A DNA stretch of 64,000 bases from Roseiarcus sp963709185 (GTDB lineage Bacteria > Pseudomonadota > Alphaproteobacteria > Rhizobiales > Beijerinckiaceae): NCBI GenBank assembly GCA_963709185.1, contig CAVPVQ010000024.1, positions 434,001 through 498,000 of the forward strand, read 5' to 3'. Of this stretch, positions 28,984-40,922 are shown in pieces. Position 1 is the stretch's first letter. Every line of letters begins with the position of its first letter. The notes beneath the pieces are model-generated. The model made no database searches. It saw only the letters and a list, made by a program, of their open reading frames with translations, and was not told where the DNA came from. The translations under genes and the position numbers were made by a program.

Positions 28984-29385
28984 TCAATCCGGCTTGAAAT
29001 TCATCGCGACGCCATTGATGCAATAGCGCAAATGCGTCGGCGGCGGCCCGTCGTCAAAGACATGGCCGAGGTGCGAGCCGCAGCGCGCGCAATGCACTTC
29101 GGTGCGCGTCATGCCATGGCTGCGATCGACGGTGGTCTCCACCGCCCCGGCGACCGGATCGTTGAAGCTCGGCCAGCCGGTGCCGCTTTCGAACTTGGTG
29201 GCGGCGGCGAACAACAGGGAATCGCAGCCCGCGCAATAGAACTTTCCGGCGCGCTTCTCATAGTTCAGCGCGCAGCTTCCCGCCCGCTCGGTGCCATGCT
29301 CGCGCATCACGGCGTATTGCTCGGGCGTGAGGATCTTGCGCCATTCCTGTTCGGTATGGGTGACCGGGAAATTTTCATGTTTCAT
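28984..29385 (-). CDS. msrB: Peptide-methionine (R)-S-oxide reductase MsrB
   Basis: Repairs the R-epimer of methionine sulfoxide in proteins using thioredoxin; 133 aa, cytoplasmic. The zinc cysteines are C51/C54 (CAGC) and C99/C102 (CARC). The substrate-binding GTGWPSF is at 68-74, and the catalytic cysteine is C122 in RYCINGVAMNF. Full length with a good AGGAGG-like site before the ATG. It lies 45 bp before hemH on the same strand and could be co-transcribed. Confidence 0.96.
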   Translation of the reverse strand: MKHENFPVTHTEQEWRKILTPEQYAVMREHGTERAGSCALNYEKRAGKFYCAGCDSLLFAAATKFESGTGWPSFNDPVAGAVETTVDRSHGMTRTEVHCARCGSHLGHVFDDGPPPTHLRYCINGVAMNFKPD

Positions 29386-29557
29386 GGCCGAGCCTCCTTT
29401 GCGTCCATTGTAGCCGGGCCGCGGCGTTTAGGGAAACGCCGCCTCGCCCGAAGCGGTGGGGTCGGCGCCCGCCGCGCCGGTGCAAAAAGACCGCCGCCGG
29501 GCCATTGAACAATCGCCGCGCCAATGCTCGACTGGGCGCCCAACAGGAGATGAAACC

Positions 29558-29719
29558 ATGCTCGGACCCATCCTCATCATCATCCTCGTGATTTTCTTGT
29601 TCGGCGGCTTCAGCGGCCGGTTTGGCGGCTATGGCTATGGCTATGGTCATCGTGGCGTCGGGGTCATCGGCGTCATCGTGATCGTGCTCGTGGTGCTTTT
29701 TCTCATGGGGCGGCTCTGA
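29558..29719 (+). CDS. 53-aa Gly/Tyr-rich membrane peptide
   Basis: A tiny protein with a hydrophobic N-terminal helix (MLGPILIIILVIFLFGG), a Gly-Tyr-rich hinge (RFGGYGYGYGHRG) and a second hydrophobic helix (VIGVIVIVLVVLFLMG). An AGGAGA ribosome site lies seven bases before the ATG at 29558. It resembles the DUF3309-type short membrane peptides common in Hyphomicrobiales. The function is unknown. Confidence 0.7.
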   Translation: MLGPILIIILVIFLFGGFSGRFGGYGYGYGHRGVGVIGVIVIVLVVLFLMGRL

Positions 29720-29790
29720 TTTGACCGACGCCCGAAGCGCCCTCGCGTGACGGACGCGGCCCGTTTGATTCTCCCCGCCCCGCGCCGGCG

Positions 29791-30630
29791 ATGATGTCGC
29801 AAACGCCCGCCCCGGACGCCCGTCGTCGTTCTCGGCTGCGTCTTTTCGTGGCGGCGCTGGGCGTATGCCTCGCCGCCTATCTCGCGTTGGCCTATTGGCT
29901 GGCGCCGCTGCTGTGGCGACATTTCGAGCATCAGCGGGCGATCGCCGGGCTCGCGATGACCACCGTCAACGCGCTTGGCATACCCGGCGATCCCTTGAAC
30001 GTCGGCCTCGAAGGCTCGCAGCAGGACGTGCTTTGCGCGATGAACGCCGCCGGCTGGTCGCCAGCCGACCCGGTGACGCTCAAAACGAGCGTTGCGATCG
30101 TTGGCAGCGTCCTGCTCGACCGGCCCTACGCCCAGGCGCCGATAAGCCCCCTGTTCTATCAGGGACGGCGCGAGGATCTGGCGTTTGAAAAGGCCTCGGG
30201 GAAAAGCCCCGACACCCGCCACCACGTGCGCTTGTGGAAAGTGCTCGACGCGGGCGATGACGGACAACCGGTCTGGCTGGGCGCGGCGACATTCGACAGG
30301 GGCGTCGGGGTCAGCCACTACACCGGCCAGATCACCCACCATATCGCGCCCGACATCGACGCCGAGCGCGACGGGCTCACCGCCGATCTGACCGACGCCG
30401 GCAAGGTCGAAGACATCTATGAGACGAGCGGAATTGGCCCGACCCTGAACGGGCGCAATGGCGGCGGCGACCGCTACTTCACCGACGGCGAAATCGTGTT
30501 TTCGCGGCTGGCGGAGGGGTGTGAGGCCCATCTTGCGCAGCCGGCGATCCTGCCCAATCCGCCGGCGATCGTCGCCAAGAACCGGGTTTGGCGCTGGTTG
30601 AAGAACCTCGCCGGAGCCCGGCCCTCCTGA
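29791..30630 (+). CDS. LssY C-terminal domain protein, membrane-anchored
   Basis: A 279-aa protein with one transmembrane helix (about 18-42) and a periplasmic-side LssY-C domain. The signature runs GDPLNVGLEGSQQDVLCAMN (68-87), then WSPADPVTLKTS, then SPLFYQGRREDLAFEK and HHVRLWKV. In LssY-like proteins this domain follows a DedA or PAP2 membrane domain; here it is alone. The biochemical role of the domain is not established. It follows the 53-aa peptide by 71 bp and may be co-transcribed. Confidence 0.78.
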   Translation: MMSQTPAPDARRRSRLRLFVAALGVCLAAYLALAYWLAPLLWRHFEHQRAIAGLAMTTVNALGIPGDPLNVGLEGSQQDVLCAMNAAGWSPADPVTLKTSVAIVGSVLLDRPYAQAPISPLFYQGRREDLAFEKASGKSPDTRHHVRLWKVLDAGDDGQPVWLGAATFDRGVGVSHYTGQITHHIAPDIDAERDGLTADLTDAGKVEDIYETSGIGPTLNGRNGGGDRYFTDGEIVFSRLAEGCEAHLAQPAILPNPPAIVAKNRVWRWLKNLAGARPS

Positions 30631-30652
30631 CTGCGCCGCCGCCCCTGGCTCT

Positions 30653-31828
30653 CAGCAGGCCGACGCGGCCGCCGCGCCGAGGCGCCGATCGAGGCTCATC
30701 GAGACCACCGTCAGCGCGAGACCGACCACGGCGATGGCGACGCCGACCCATGGCGTTTCGATCGTAGCCGGCGCCCAGACGGAGCGCGAGGCCGCCGAAC
30801 CACGCGCCCGCGCCGCAGCCGATGTTGAACGCGCCCTGATTGAGCGTCGAGACGAGGTTGGGGGCGCCGCGCGCGACGTCGATGACCCGCATCTGCAACG
30901 GCGAGACGAGCGCGAAAGAGATCACCCCCCACACGAACATCGTAAGAGCGGCGAGCGCCGCGTTGTGGCTCGTGACGGTAAAGGCGGCGAGCACGCTTAT
31001 CAGCGCCAGAAACAGCCACGCTGCGGCGCGCAAGGCGTTCCAGTCGGCGAGCCGGCCGCCGGCAAGGTTGCCGAGCGTCAGACCGACGCCGTAGAGCACC
31101 AGCAAGCCGGTGATCGCCCGCGGCGAAACCCCGGTCACCGTCTCGAGAATCGGCGCGATATAGGTGAACACCGCGAAGAAACTGGCGGCCGCCGCCGCGC
31201 TCATCGCCATGCCGAGGACGACGCGAACATCGCGCAGCACGCCGAACTCGCGCAGCACGTCGCTCGCCTTCGGGCGTGGCTCGCGCGGCACGAACAAAGC
31301 GACGCCGCACGCCGCGACCGCCCCGATCAGCGCCACGCAGCCGAACGACGCGCGCCAGCCCAGCGCCTGGCCGAGCGCCGTGCCGCCGGGCACGCCGAGG
31401 ACGTTGGCGAGGGTGAGGCCGGCGAACATCAGCGACATCGCCTGGGCGCGCTGATTTTGCGGCGCAAGATCGGCCGCCACCACCGCGCCGATGCCGAAGA
31501 ACGCAGCATGGGCGAAGGCGGTCAGCACGCGCGCCGCCATCAAAAATCCGTAAGAGGGCGCCAGCGCGCACATCAAGTTGCCGAAGGCGAACAGCGCCAT
31601 CAGGCCGATCAGCGCGCCCTTGCGCGGCAGCCCGGCGGTGACGATCGCCAGGATCGGCGCGCCGACGACGACGCCCGCGGCGTAGCCCGCGACGATCAGG
31701 CCGGCGGCGGGAATCGACACGTCGAGATCGCGCGCCACATCGGGCAGCAGGCCCATGATGACGAATTCGGTCGTGCCGATGCCGAACGCCCCGACGGCGA
31801 GGGCGGCAAGGGGCAAGGTGACGCGCAA
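30653..31828 (-). CDS. MFS (DHA1 family) efflux transporter, frameshift near the 3' end
   Basis: Twelve-helix drug:proton antiporter of the AraJ/YdhP type. The N-terminus reads LAVGAFGIGTTEFVIMGLLP, then GYAAGVVVGAPILAIVTAGLPRKG with motif A. As written the frame changes near 30757-30764, turning helix 12 into arginine-rich nonsense that would continue to 30479. Removing one base restores ETPWVGVAIAVVGLALTVVS and a stop at 30653, about 391 aa, the family length. Its promoter region is divergent from nothing obvious. The substrate is unknown. Confidence 0.85.
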
Positions 31829-31957
31829 CGACGGCTCCGATCAGGCGGAAGGGGGGAATCGGCGAATGAGAGCGAGCCGCCGATCCGTTCTAGTTGCGCC
31901 GGCCGGCGATCGGCAACAGCCCGCCGATCACGATGCCGCGAGCGCCTGGCGCCGGCG

Positions 31958-32821
31958 CTACCCCGAAAACACCACGGTCTTGCCGCGGTTGAGCAGCACG
32001 CGGTCCTCCAGGTGGTGCGCGAGGGCGCGCGACAACACGCGGCGCTCGATGTCGCGTCCCTTGCGCACGAGGTCCTCGGGCGTGTCGCGATGGGTGATCG
32101 TCTCGACATCCTGCTCGATGATCGGGCCCTCGTCGAGATCGGAGGTCACGTAATGGGCGGTCGCGCCGATCAGCTTGACGCCGCGATGATGGGCCTGGTG
32201 GTAGGGCCGGGCGCCCTTGAAGCCGGGCAGGAACGAATGGTGGATGTTGATGCACCGCCCCTGCAGCTTGGCGGCGAGCCCGTCGGACAGGATCTGCATG
32301 TAGCGGGCGAGCACGACGACGTCGCATTGCGAATCGCGCACGAGTTCCCAGATCTGGGCCTCCTGCTCCAGCCGGGTCTGCCGGGTCACCGGCAGGTAGT
32401 GGAACGGGATTTCGCCAAAATCGATATGCGCGTAGGCGTCGCGCGGATAGTTGGCGGCGACGCCAACAATGTCCATAGCCAGTTCGCCGCTGCGCCAGCG
32501 GTAGATGAGATCGACGAGGCAATGGTCGAACCGCGAAACGAGGATCAGCACCCGCTTCCGCTCATCGCCCGCCCGCATCGACCAGTTCATCGCGAAGGGG
32601 GCGGCGACTCCGGCGAAGCGCGTGCGGAAGGTCGACAGGTCGACGGCGCCGGCGACGCTGTCGAACACCACGCGCATGAAGAAATTGCCGGTCTCGGTGT
32701 CGTCGAACTGCTGGGCGTCGAGAATGTTGAAGCCGTCCTCGAACAGCGCCGTCGAGACTTTGGCGACAATCCCCGGCCGATTGGCGCAGGACAGGGTCAG
32801 GACATGGCGCAGGGCAGGCAT
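31958..32821 (-). CDS. purU: Formyltetrahydrofolate deformylase
   Basis: Hydrolyses 10-formyl-THF to formate and THF, supplying formate to PurT and balancing one-carbon pools; 287 aa. An N-terminal ACT domain (about 4-85, VLTLSCANRPGIVAKVSTAL) precedes a formyltransferase fold with NIHHSFLPGFKGARPYHQAH (around 191-210, catalytic Asn/His) and YVTSDLDEGPII (catalytic Asp). The ATG at 32821 begins the ACT domain directly; the upstream extension is not conserved in type. Confidence 0.94.
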   Translation of the reverse strand: MPALRHVLTLSCANRPGIVAKVSTALFEDGFNILDAQQFDDTETGNFFMRVVFDSVAGAVDLSTFRTRFAGVAAPFAMNWSMRAGDERKRVLILVSRFDHCLVDLIYRWRSGELAMDIVGVAANYPRDAYAHIDFGEIPFHYLPVTRQTRLEQEAQIWELVRDSQCDVVVLARYMQILSDGLAAKLQGRCINIHHSFLPGFKGARPYHQAHHRGVKLIGATAHYVTSDLDEGPIIEQDVETITHRDTPEDLVRKGRDIERRVLSRALAHHLEDRVLLNRGKTVVFSG

Positions 32822-33043
32822 TGCGTTGGCGGCCTCGAAGAGAGCGGGCGGAAAATCGATCCTAGCGCGCCGCATGTGTTCTGTCGCCCGAGCGCAACGC
32901 GCGGCGGCGCGCCAAATGACAAGCCGCGGCGATAGGCGTAGACTCGAAGGCTGGGAAAGCAGAGCGAGTTTTCGCGATGCCAGCCGATCTTCCGCTGACG
33001 GGCGCCGCGAATTCGCGTTTGCTTGAGTTCGGGAGGAATGATC

Positions 33044-33944
33044 ATGGCCAATTTTCACGTCTATGTCGGACAGGACGGGATCGAGGCGCTTCCGGTCGTT
33101 CGCAAGATCGGCGCGCGGGATCTTCGCGAGGCGCTGAGGCTCGGGGCCGAGGACTTCTGGGCGATGCCCTCGCATCTGGCGTTTCTCGGCCTCGTCTATC
33201 CGCTATGCGGGCTGGTGCTCGCCTATGCGACGTCGCAGCAGAACGCGCTGCAACTGGTATTTCCGCTGGCCTCGGGGTTTGCGCTGCTCGGCCCGATCGC
33301 GGCGGTCGGCCTCTATGAGATGAGCCGGCGGCGGGAGCTCGGGCTCGACACGTCGTGGAAATATGCGTTCAATGTGGCGCGCTCGCCGTCGATCCCCTCG
33401 ATCGGCGCGCTCGGGCTGCTGCTCTTGGCGATTTTCCTCGCCTGGATCGCGGTCGCCCAGTTGCTCTATGTGAAGCTGTTCGGCTCGACGCCGCCGGCCT
33501 CCTACCCCGACTTCCTCGGGCAAGTCGTCTCGACGCAGCGCGGCTGGACGCTGATCGTCGTCGGGATGCCTGATCGGCTTCGGCTTCGCGCTGGTGTCGC
33601 TCAGCATCAGCGTTGTGTCGTTCCCGCTGCTGCTCGACCGCGACATCGGCGCCGCCGCCGCGGTCGCGACCTCCGTCAAGACGGTGCGGGAAAACCCCGC
33701 GACGATGGCGCTCTGGGGCTTCATCGTGGCGGCGGCGCTGGCGATCGGCTCGCTCCCGCTGTTCATCGGCCTCGCCGTCGTCATGCCGATCCTCGGACAC
33801 GCCACCTGGCATCTCTACCGCATCGCGGTCGTGCGCGACCCCGCGCACGAGCATCCGACGGAATGGCCGAGGACCCCGATCGGAAAATCGCCGGAAGACC
33901 GCGTCTCCCCGCATTCTTTCCTGTTCCCCTGGCCGAAGACGTAG
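33044..33944 (+). pseudogene. DUF2189-family membrane protein, one apparent frameshift
   Basis: A six-helix membrane protein of PF09955, function unknown. The N-terminal segment VRKIGARDLREALRLGAEDF is typical. The first frame reads through SYPDFLGQVVSTQRGWTLIVVG and then breaks near 33563-33568. Dropping one base in GGGATGCC yields CLIGFGFALVSLSISVVSFP, continuing in frame to 33944, about 300 aa in all. A GGGAGG site precedes the ATG at 33044. Family members occur near cytochrome oxidase genes in some relatives; none is here. Confidence 0.82.
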
Positions 33945-33954
33945 CGAACGCGCC

Positions 33955-33990
33955 GCGCGCGCCCGACAAAGGCGCGCGCGATTGTTGTTT
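33955..33990. terminator. Hairpin with T-rich tail between convergent genes
   Basis: GCGCGCGC (33955-33962) pairs with GCGCGCGC (33972-33979), followed by GATTGTTGTTT on the plus strand. It lies between the DUF2189 gene and the convergent GYD gene and probably terminates the former. Confidence 0.5.
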
Positions 33991-34008
33991 GGCCGCCGCC
34001 CGGATCGA

Positions 34009-34344
34009 TCACTTGTGGCCGGGAGCCCGGTAGGCCGCGGCCAGTTTGCCGGCCGATTCGAACGCCTTTTTCGCCTCTCCCGACGACATCGCGACGGTGG
34101 TCTTCAGATTGGAGACGCCGCCACCGGCCGCGGTGACGATCAAGCCGGCGAGCACCGCCTGTTCGCTTGGGGCTTCCGCGACGCAGAGAAAATCATATTC
34201 GCCGAAGGTGAGATAATAGCTGATCAGCTTGCCGCCTGCCGCTTCGAACAATTTCGCGACCGCCGCGGTTCGATCCTCCGGCTTGGCCAACATGCCCTTG
34301 ATCGCCTCGGCGGAATACCGGCCCTGAACGATGTAGGTGGTCAT
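34009..34344 (-). CDS. GYD-domain protein
   Basis: A 111-aa small alpha-beta (ferredoxin-like) protein of PF08734, named for a Gly-Tyr-Asp motif. Here the motif is in YYLTFGEYDFLCVAEAP (43-59), in the form GEYD. The opening MTTYIVQGRYSAEAIKGM is also typical. Members are cytoplasmic, homo-oligomeric and uncharacterised. The ATG at 34344 follows GGGAGGATGCGCA. Confidence 0.85.
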   Translation of the reverse strand: MTTYIVQGRYSAEAIKGMLAKPEDRTAAVAKLFEAAGGKLISYYLTFGEYDFLCVAEAPSEQAVLAGLIVTAAGGGVSNLKTTVAMSSGEAKKAFESAGKLAAAYRAPGHK

Positions 34345-34582
34345 TGCGCATCCTCCCGTTTTGAAGCTGGCGCTGGTGAAAGGCCGCCGCCAGTCTCAAT
34401 GCGATTCTGCGCTGGACAGGCTTCGCCGACAAGACTCGATCGCCATGAAACGGCGCAAAGTCCGCGGGCCGCCGATCGCCGCGGCGAGATTTCGCTTGCA
34501 ATCTCGCATTGCAACAATAGTGTGACGCAATGCGGCATTCATCGCCGGTCCTGAGTCAATCGGAGGGGTCGAGTTCTCCAGC

Positions 34583-34816
34583 ATGGGGGCGATCGTGACC
34601 ACCGAACAGCGCATCCGCCTGCGGCCGTCCTCGCCGCTCGCCCGCGAGTGGAACCTCCCGCCCGACGCCGAGGGAACGGTGATCTGCCGCTACCGCATCC
34701 TGGCGCGCCGTTCGCGCGACGCGGACCGGCTGGACGTTCGCTTCGGCCCGCGCATGGTCGTGTGGGGCGCGCCCGCCGTTGAATTTGAAGCGATCGCCGA
34801 CAGCCCCCCGCGCTGA
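34583..34816 (+). CDS. Hypothetical 77-aa protein
   Basis: A short protein (MGAIVTTEQRIRLRPSSPLA onward) with a balanced charged composition and a possible small beta-rich fold (GTVICRYRILARRSRDADRL, DVRFGPRMVVWGAP). Codon third positions are GC-rich as in real genes here, but no family is recognised. A GGAGGGG motif lies 15 bases before the ATG. Coding status is likely, not certain. Confidence 0.55.
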   Translation: MGAIVTTEQRIRLRPSSPLAREWNLPPDAEGTVICRYRILARRSRDADRLDVRFGPRMVVWGAPAVEFEAIADSPPR

Positions 34817-34881
34817 CCTCGCTTCCCCGCCGCGCTCCGGTCACGAGGCCGGAGATTCAGTCGCAATGTGTGGGAAAAGAA

Positions 34882-34968
34882 TGGTGCCCAGGAAAGGACT
34901 CGAACCTTCACGGCTTGCACCGCTGGTACCTGAAACCAGTGCGTCTACCAATTCCGCCACCTGGGCAC
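34882..34968 (-). tRNA. tRNA-Leu (CAG)
   Basis: On the minus strand the gene reads GTGCCCAGGTGGCGGAATTG at the 5' end. It has the anticodon arm CTGGT-TTCAGGT-ACCAG (anticodon CAG), a long variable arm as expected for leucine, the T-arm GGTTCGAGTCC and an encoded CCA. It decodes CUG. It is preceded by its own promoter at 34977-35005. Confidence 0.97.
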
Positions 34969-34976
34969 GGCCGGTG

Positions 34977-35005
34977 TCATAAGGGCCGCCGCGCGGGCTT
35001 GTCAA
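34977..35005 (-). promoter_or_regulatory. Promoter of tRNA-Leu
   Basis: Read on the minus strand, -35 TTGACA (35005-35000) and -10 TTATGA (34982-34977) are 17 bases apart, placing the start within a few bases of the tRNA 5' end. The IS66 left end at 35074 is about 70 bp further upstream and leaves it intact. Confidence 0.7.
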
Positions 35006-35139
35006 CGCTTCTCACGATGAATGAACGATCGGTGGCGAGCAGGCCGTGCGCGATGACGCCGCCGAGGTCAGAAGTAAGCGGTCGTCTGGCGCCACAGGAT
35101 TGATCGCTTGATATCGGGCTGGACGCTGCGAGCGCCTGG

Positions 35140-36738
35140 TCAGGCCGCGAGTCTATCGGTGGAACGCTTCGCCGCCGCCCAAGCCCAAGGCATGAGCTCA
35201 TCAATCCGCGAGGCCGGCCAAAGATTGACGAGTTTGGCGAGGACGTCGGCGAAGTAGGCTTGCGGCTCGACATGGTTGAGCTTGCAGGTCTCGATCAGCG
35301 ACGCGATGCAAGCCCAATTTTCCGCCCCGACGTCATGGCCCGCGAAGAGCGAGTTCTTGCGATTGAGTACAATCGGCCTGATCCCGCGTTCGACGATATT
35401 GGTGTCAAGCTCGATGCGGCCGTCGTCGAGGAAACGGGTGAGCCCATCCCAGTGGTTCAAGCCATAACGGATCTCTTCAGCGATCGACGCCTTGGCGGAG
35501 ACGCGGGCAAGCTGTCGCTCGAAGAAGGTCCCGAGCGCGGCGACCAGCGGCTTGCTCTTGTCCTGGCGCACCCTGCGGCGCTCGTCAGGGCTCGCGCCGC
35601 GGATCGTCTTCTCGATCGCATAGAGCGCGGCGATGCGCTCGAGCGCTTCGCTGGCGATCGGCGCGTTGCCGGCCTTGGCGAGGTCGAAGAACCGGCGGCG
35701 CAGATGCGCCCAGCAGAAGGCGAGCGTAATGGCGTCGCCGGGCGCTTCTGCGGCAAGCTTCTTGTAGGCGGCGTAGCCGTCGCATTGCACGACGCCGCGA
35801 TAGCAATCGAGCAGCTTCAGGGCATGGACCGCGCCGCGGCCGGGCGCGTAGGTAAAAGCGATGGCCGGCGGATCGGTCCCGCCCCAGGGTCGATCGTCGC
35901 GGGCGACCGCCCAAAAGTAGCCCTGCTTGACGCGGCCGCGGCCGGGATCGAGCACCGGCGCTTTCGTCTCGTCGACCGCGATCTTGCCGGAGGCGAGAAT
36001 GAGTTCGCGCAGGCGCAGATAAAGCGGCTTGATCTCGGCGGCCGCATAGCCGATCCAAAACGCCAGGACCGATCTCTTGATGTCGACGCCCTGGGCGGCC
36101 AGCATCTGCGCTTGCCGATAGAGCGGCAAATGCCAGGCGTATTTGGCGACCAGCACCGAGGCCACCATCGCCTCGGTCGGGAGCCCGCCCTTGATCAGCC
36201 TTTCGGGGGCCGGCGCTTGGACCACCGCCTGCTCGCAGGTTCGGCAGGCGTATTTGGGACGGTGCGTCACGATCGCCCGGAACTGCGCCGGGATCACGTC
36301 GAGCCGCTCCGAGGCATCCTCGCCGATCTCATGCATAGGCGACCGGCAGCACGGGCAGTTTTTGTCTTCGGGCTCGATCGTCACATGAACCCGCGGCAAA
36401 TGGGCAGGAAGCGCGCCGCGATTGGAGCGGCGCTTGTCGGCGCGAGCGCGAGCCGCCGCCTCATTCTGTTTGTCGTCCGCGGCTTCGCCGGCCCCAATGG
36501 CTTGCTCGACATCCTCGAACGCCAGGCCGAGTTGGTCTGGATCGAGCTTCTCTGAACGGCGACCAAATTGCATGCGCTGCAACTGATGCAGGAGATGCAG
36601 CAGGCGATCGTTTTGCAACAGCGCTTCATCGCGCGCCGCAATGGCGGCGTCGCGCTCGGCGAGCGCCGCCGCAAGCCGCGCTTGCAACGCGACGATGTCG
36701 GTTTGAGGGTGACTCGCGCTCTCGCCCATGAGCGACAT
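35140..36738 (-). CDS. tnpC: IS66 transposase TnpC
   Basis: DDE transposase of 532 aa. A coiled coil (about 14-60, leucine-zipper type) is followed by a zinc-finger domain CPCCRSPM plus CRTCEQ (near 128-175), the RNase-H core with IAVDETKAPVLDPG and CDGYAAYKKLA supplying the two Asp, and the C-terminal ERGIRPIVLNRKNSLFAGHD with the catalytic Glu. The C-terminal TnpC tail is also present. Full length. Confidence 0.95.
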   Translation of the reverse strand: MSLMGESASHPQTDIVALQARLAAALAERDAAIAARDEALLQNDRLLHLLHQLQRMQFGRRSEKLDPDQLGLAFEDVEQAIGAGEAADDKQNEAAARARADKRRSNRGALPAHLPRVHVTIEPEDKNCPCCRSPMHEIGEDASERLDVIPAQFRAIVTHRPKYACRTCEQAVVQAPAPERLIKGGLPTEAMVASVLVAKYAWHLPLYRQAQMLAAQGVDIKRSVLAFWIGYAAAEIKPLYLRLRELILASGKIAVDETKAPVLDPGRGRVKQGYFWAVARDDRPWGGTDPPAIAFTYAPGRGAVHALKLLDCYRGVVQCDGYAAYKKLAAEAPGDAITLAFCWAHLRRRFFDLAKAGNAPIASEALERIAALYAIEKTIRGASPDERRRVRQDKSKPLVAALGTFFERQLARVSAKASIAEEIRYGLNHWDGLTRFLDDGRIELDTNIVERGIRPIVLNRKNSLFAGHDVGAENWACIASLIETCKLNHVEPQAYFADVLAKLVNLWPASRIDELMPWAWAAAKRSTDRLAA

Positions 36739-36800
36739 CGAATCAAATTCGCGCGCTTTTTGGACGAAGAATCAGCAGCCTGATTCAATTGGTCACAGGC

Positions 36801-37154
36801 TCACGACGCAGCTTCCGGGCGCCGGACGTCCTGCACATGAAGGCGCGACCAATCCAATCCGTCGATGAGCGCGGCGAGCTGCGAGGCCGAGAGCCGCATC
36901 ACGCCGTCGCTGATCGGCGGCCATCGAAACGCGCCTTGCTCGAGTCGCTTCCAAAACAGCACCAGGCCGGACCCGTCCCAGGCCAGAATCTTCAAACGAT
37001 CCGCTCTTTTCGAGCGGAAAACGAAAATCGTCCCCGAGAACGGATCGCGTTGAAGTTCCTCGCGCGCAAGTGCGGCAAGGCTGTCGGCGCCGCGCCGGAA
37101 GTCCACCGGCTTCGTCGCAATCAGCACCCGCACCCCGGCCGGAACCCCGATCAT
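36801..37154 (-). CDS. tnpB: IS66 accessory protein TnpB (Orf2)
   Basis: A 117-aa protein with the IS66 Orf2 pattern ATKPVDFRRGADSLAALARE and GTIFVFRSKRADRLKILAWD, then GSGLVLFWKRLEQGAFRWP. It is required with TnpA for transposition of this family; its biochemical role is not settled. Its ATG overlaps the tnpA stop by four bases. Confidence 0.95.
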   Translation of the reverse strand: MIGVPAGVRVLIATKPVDFRRGADSLAALAREELQRDPFSGTIFVFRSKRADRLKILAWDGSGLVLFWKRLEQGAFRWPPISDGVMRLSASQLAALIDGLDWSRLHVQDVRRPEAAS

Positions 37155-37594
37155 GTCGCCGCCCTTACGGCGCGCAGCACCGTCGTCAACGTCGCTGCAT
37201 CAATCCCGAGCGCAACGCGAACCGTGGCCGCGCCGATCACGATCTCGATCACCGCAGCCCCGCCTGCGCGGTTCGGCGCAATCGGCGCGTCCGGGCTCAG
37301 GGCCGCCTCTACGATCACCGGCGTAAAGGCCGCGCCGCTCACATCGCCCTTGTCATCTCTCGCCCGTCGCCTGGCCCGCCGTCGCGCCTCGCGTCGCCAA
37401 CCGAACAACTGTTGCGGCGTCAGCCCATGTCGCCGCGCCACAGTCGAGACCTTCTCGCCGGCCTCATAGCTCTCGGCGAGAATCTGCGCCTTCTGCTCCG
37501 CGGTCCACGTCCGGCGTCGCCCGGCGCCCGTAAATACCTCCAGCCGGCGCACCGGCTCCGGCTTGGATTTGTGCAAAAGCTCAGTGTCCGACAC
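37151..37594 (-). CDS. tnpA: IS66 accessory protein TnpA (Orf1, HTH)
   Basis: A 147-aa protein with a helix-turn-helix (about 29-68): TWTAEQKAQILAESYEAGEK, then VSTVARRHGLTPQQLFGWRR. A basic Arg-rich stretch and a hydrophobic C-terminal domain follow. It is the first gene of the element, 82 bp inside the right terminal repeat. Confidence 0.93.
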   Translation of the reverse strand: MSDTELLHKSKPEPVRRLEVFTGAGRRRTWTAEQKAQILAESYEAGEKVSTVARRHGLTPQQLFGWRREARRRARRRARDDKGDVSGAAFTPVIVEAALSPDAPIAPNRAGGAAVIEIVIGAATVRVALGIDAATLTTVLRAVRAAT

Positions 37595-37701
37595 GTGTCC
37601 AACCCGCTCAATTCAGCGCGCGAGACATTCGCCGATCAGCCCCAAGCGATAAAGGTGGGATCTAAAGGCCGCTTACGTCAGAACAGGGGTCGGAACAAAT
37701 G

Positions 37702-37727
37702 AAAAAGCCCGCCGAAGCGGGCTTTTT
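37702..37727 (-). terminator. Intrinsic terminator of the rRNA operon
   Basis: AAAAAGCCCGC and GCGGGCTTTTT form an 11-bp stem including the A/T tract; read on the minus strand the loop is TTCG. It stands 25 bp after the tRNA-fMet 3' end, closing the minus-strand rrn transcript. Confidence 0.88.
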
Positions 37728-37751
37728 CATTGACCTCGTTCTTTTGAAATT

Positions 37752-37828
<77 letters not shown>

Positions 37829-37913
37829 ACAGAGCGTCGGGAAGACCCCAACGCCGCAGAACCAACGCGGCCCGAAGGCCGCTTCGAAAAGAGGATGTTT
37901 CTGCCCTTCGCAG

Positions 37914-38030
37914 GCCTGGCGACGACCTACTCTCCCAGGTCTTGAGACATAGTACCATTGGCGCTAAGGCGTTTGACGGCCGAGTTCGGGATGGGATCGG
38001 GTCTAGTCACCTCGCAAAAGCCACCAGGCC
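37914..38030 (-). rRNA. rrf: 5S ribosomal RNA
   Basis: About 117 nt. On the minus strand the ends GGCCTGGTGG and CCAGGCC pair, and the conserved internal block CCCATCCCGAACTCGGCCGT is present, followed by GGTACTATGTC and GGGAGAGTAGGTC. It lies between 23S and tRNA-fMet. The exact ends are inferred from the terminal stem. Confidence 0.95.
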
Positions 38031-38103
38031 GGCGAAAGGCAGAAACGAAGCAAAACTGGAATTCTCATCCTGTCGGGATGAGCGTTGGTAAATGAGAGCA
38101 ATC

Positions 38104-40904
<2,801 letters not shown>

Positions 40905-40922
40905 TTGCTCTCATTACCAACG

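Larger units (their letters stand above)
35074..37676 (-). mobile_element. Complete IS66-family insertion sequence
   Basis: A 2.6-kb element with three genes, tnpA-tnpB-tnpC, on the minus strand. Both ends start GTAAGCGG read inward, the IS66 family signature. It is flanked by a 7-bp direct repeat GTCAGAA (35067-35073 and 37677-37683); IS66 makes 8-bp duplications, and the eighth position here differs by one base. The reading frames are intact, so the copy looks recent. It sits between tRNA-Leu and the rRNA operon terminator. Confidence 0.92.

Noticed and set aside
30734..32935. 733-codon plus-strand frame opposite the MFS gene and purU
   Set aside because: Composition is dominated by Arg, Asp and His, and it covers two unrelated genes on the other strand.
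34817..34881. Possible small gene or terminator after the 77-aa protein
   Set aside because: Only 65 bp with no stem of useful strength and no frame worth reporting.
34882..37676. tRNA-Leu as attachment site of an integrative element
   Set aside because: The only mobile DNA beside it is IS66, whose own ends and target duplication explain the insertion. The tRNA 3' end is not duplicated.
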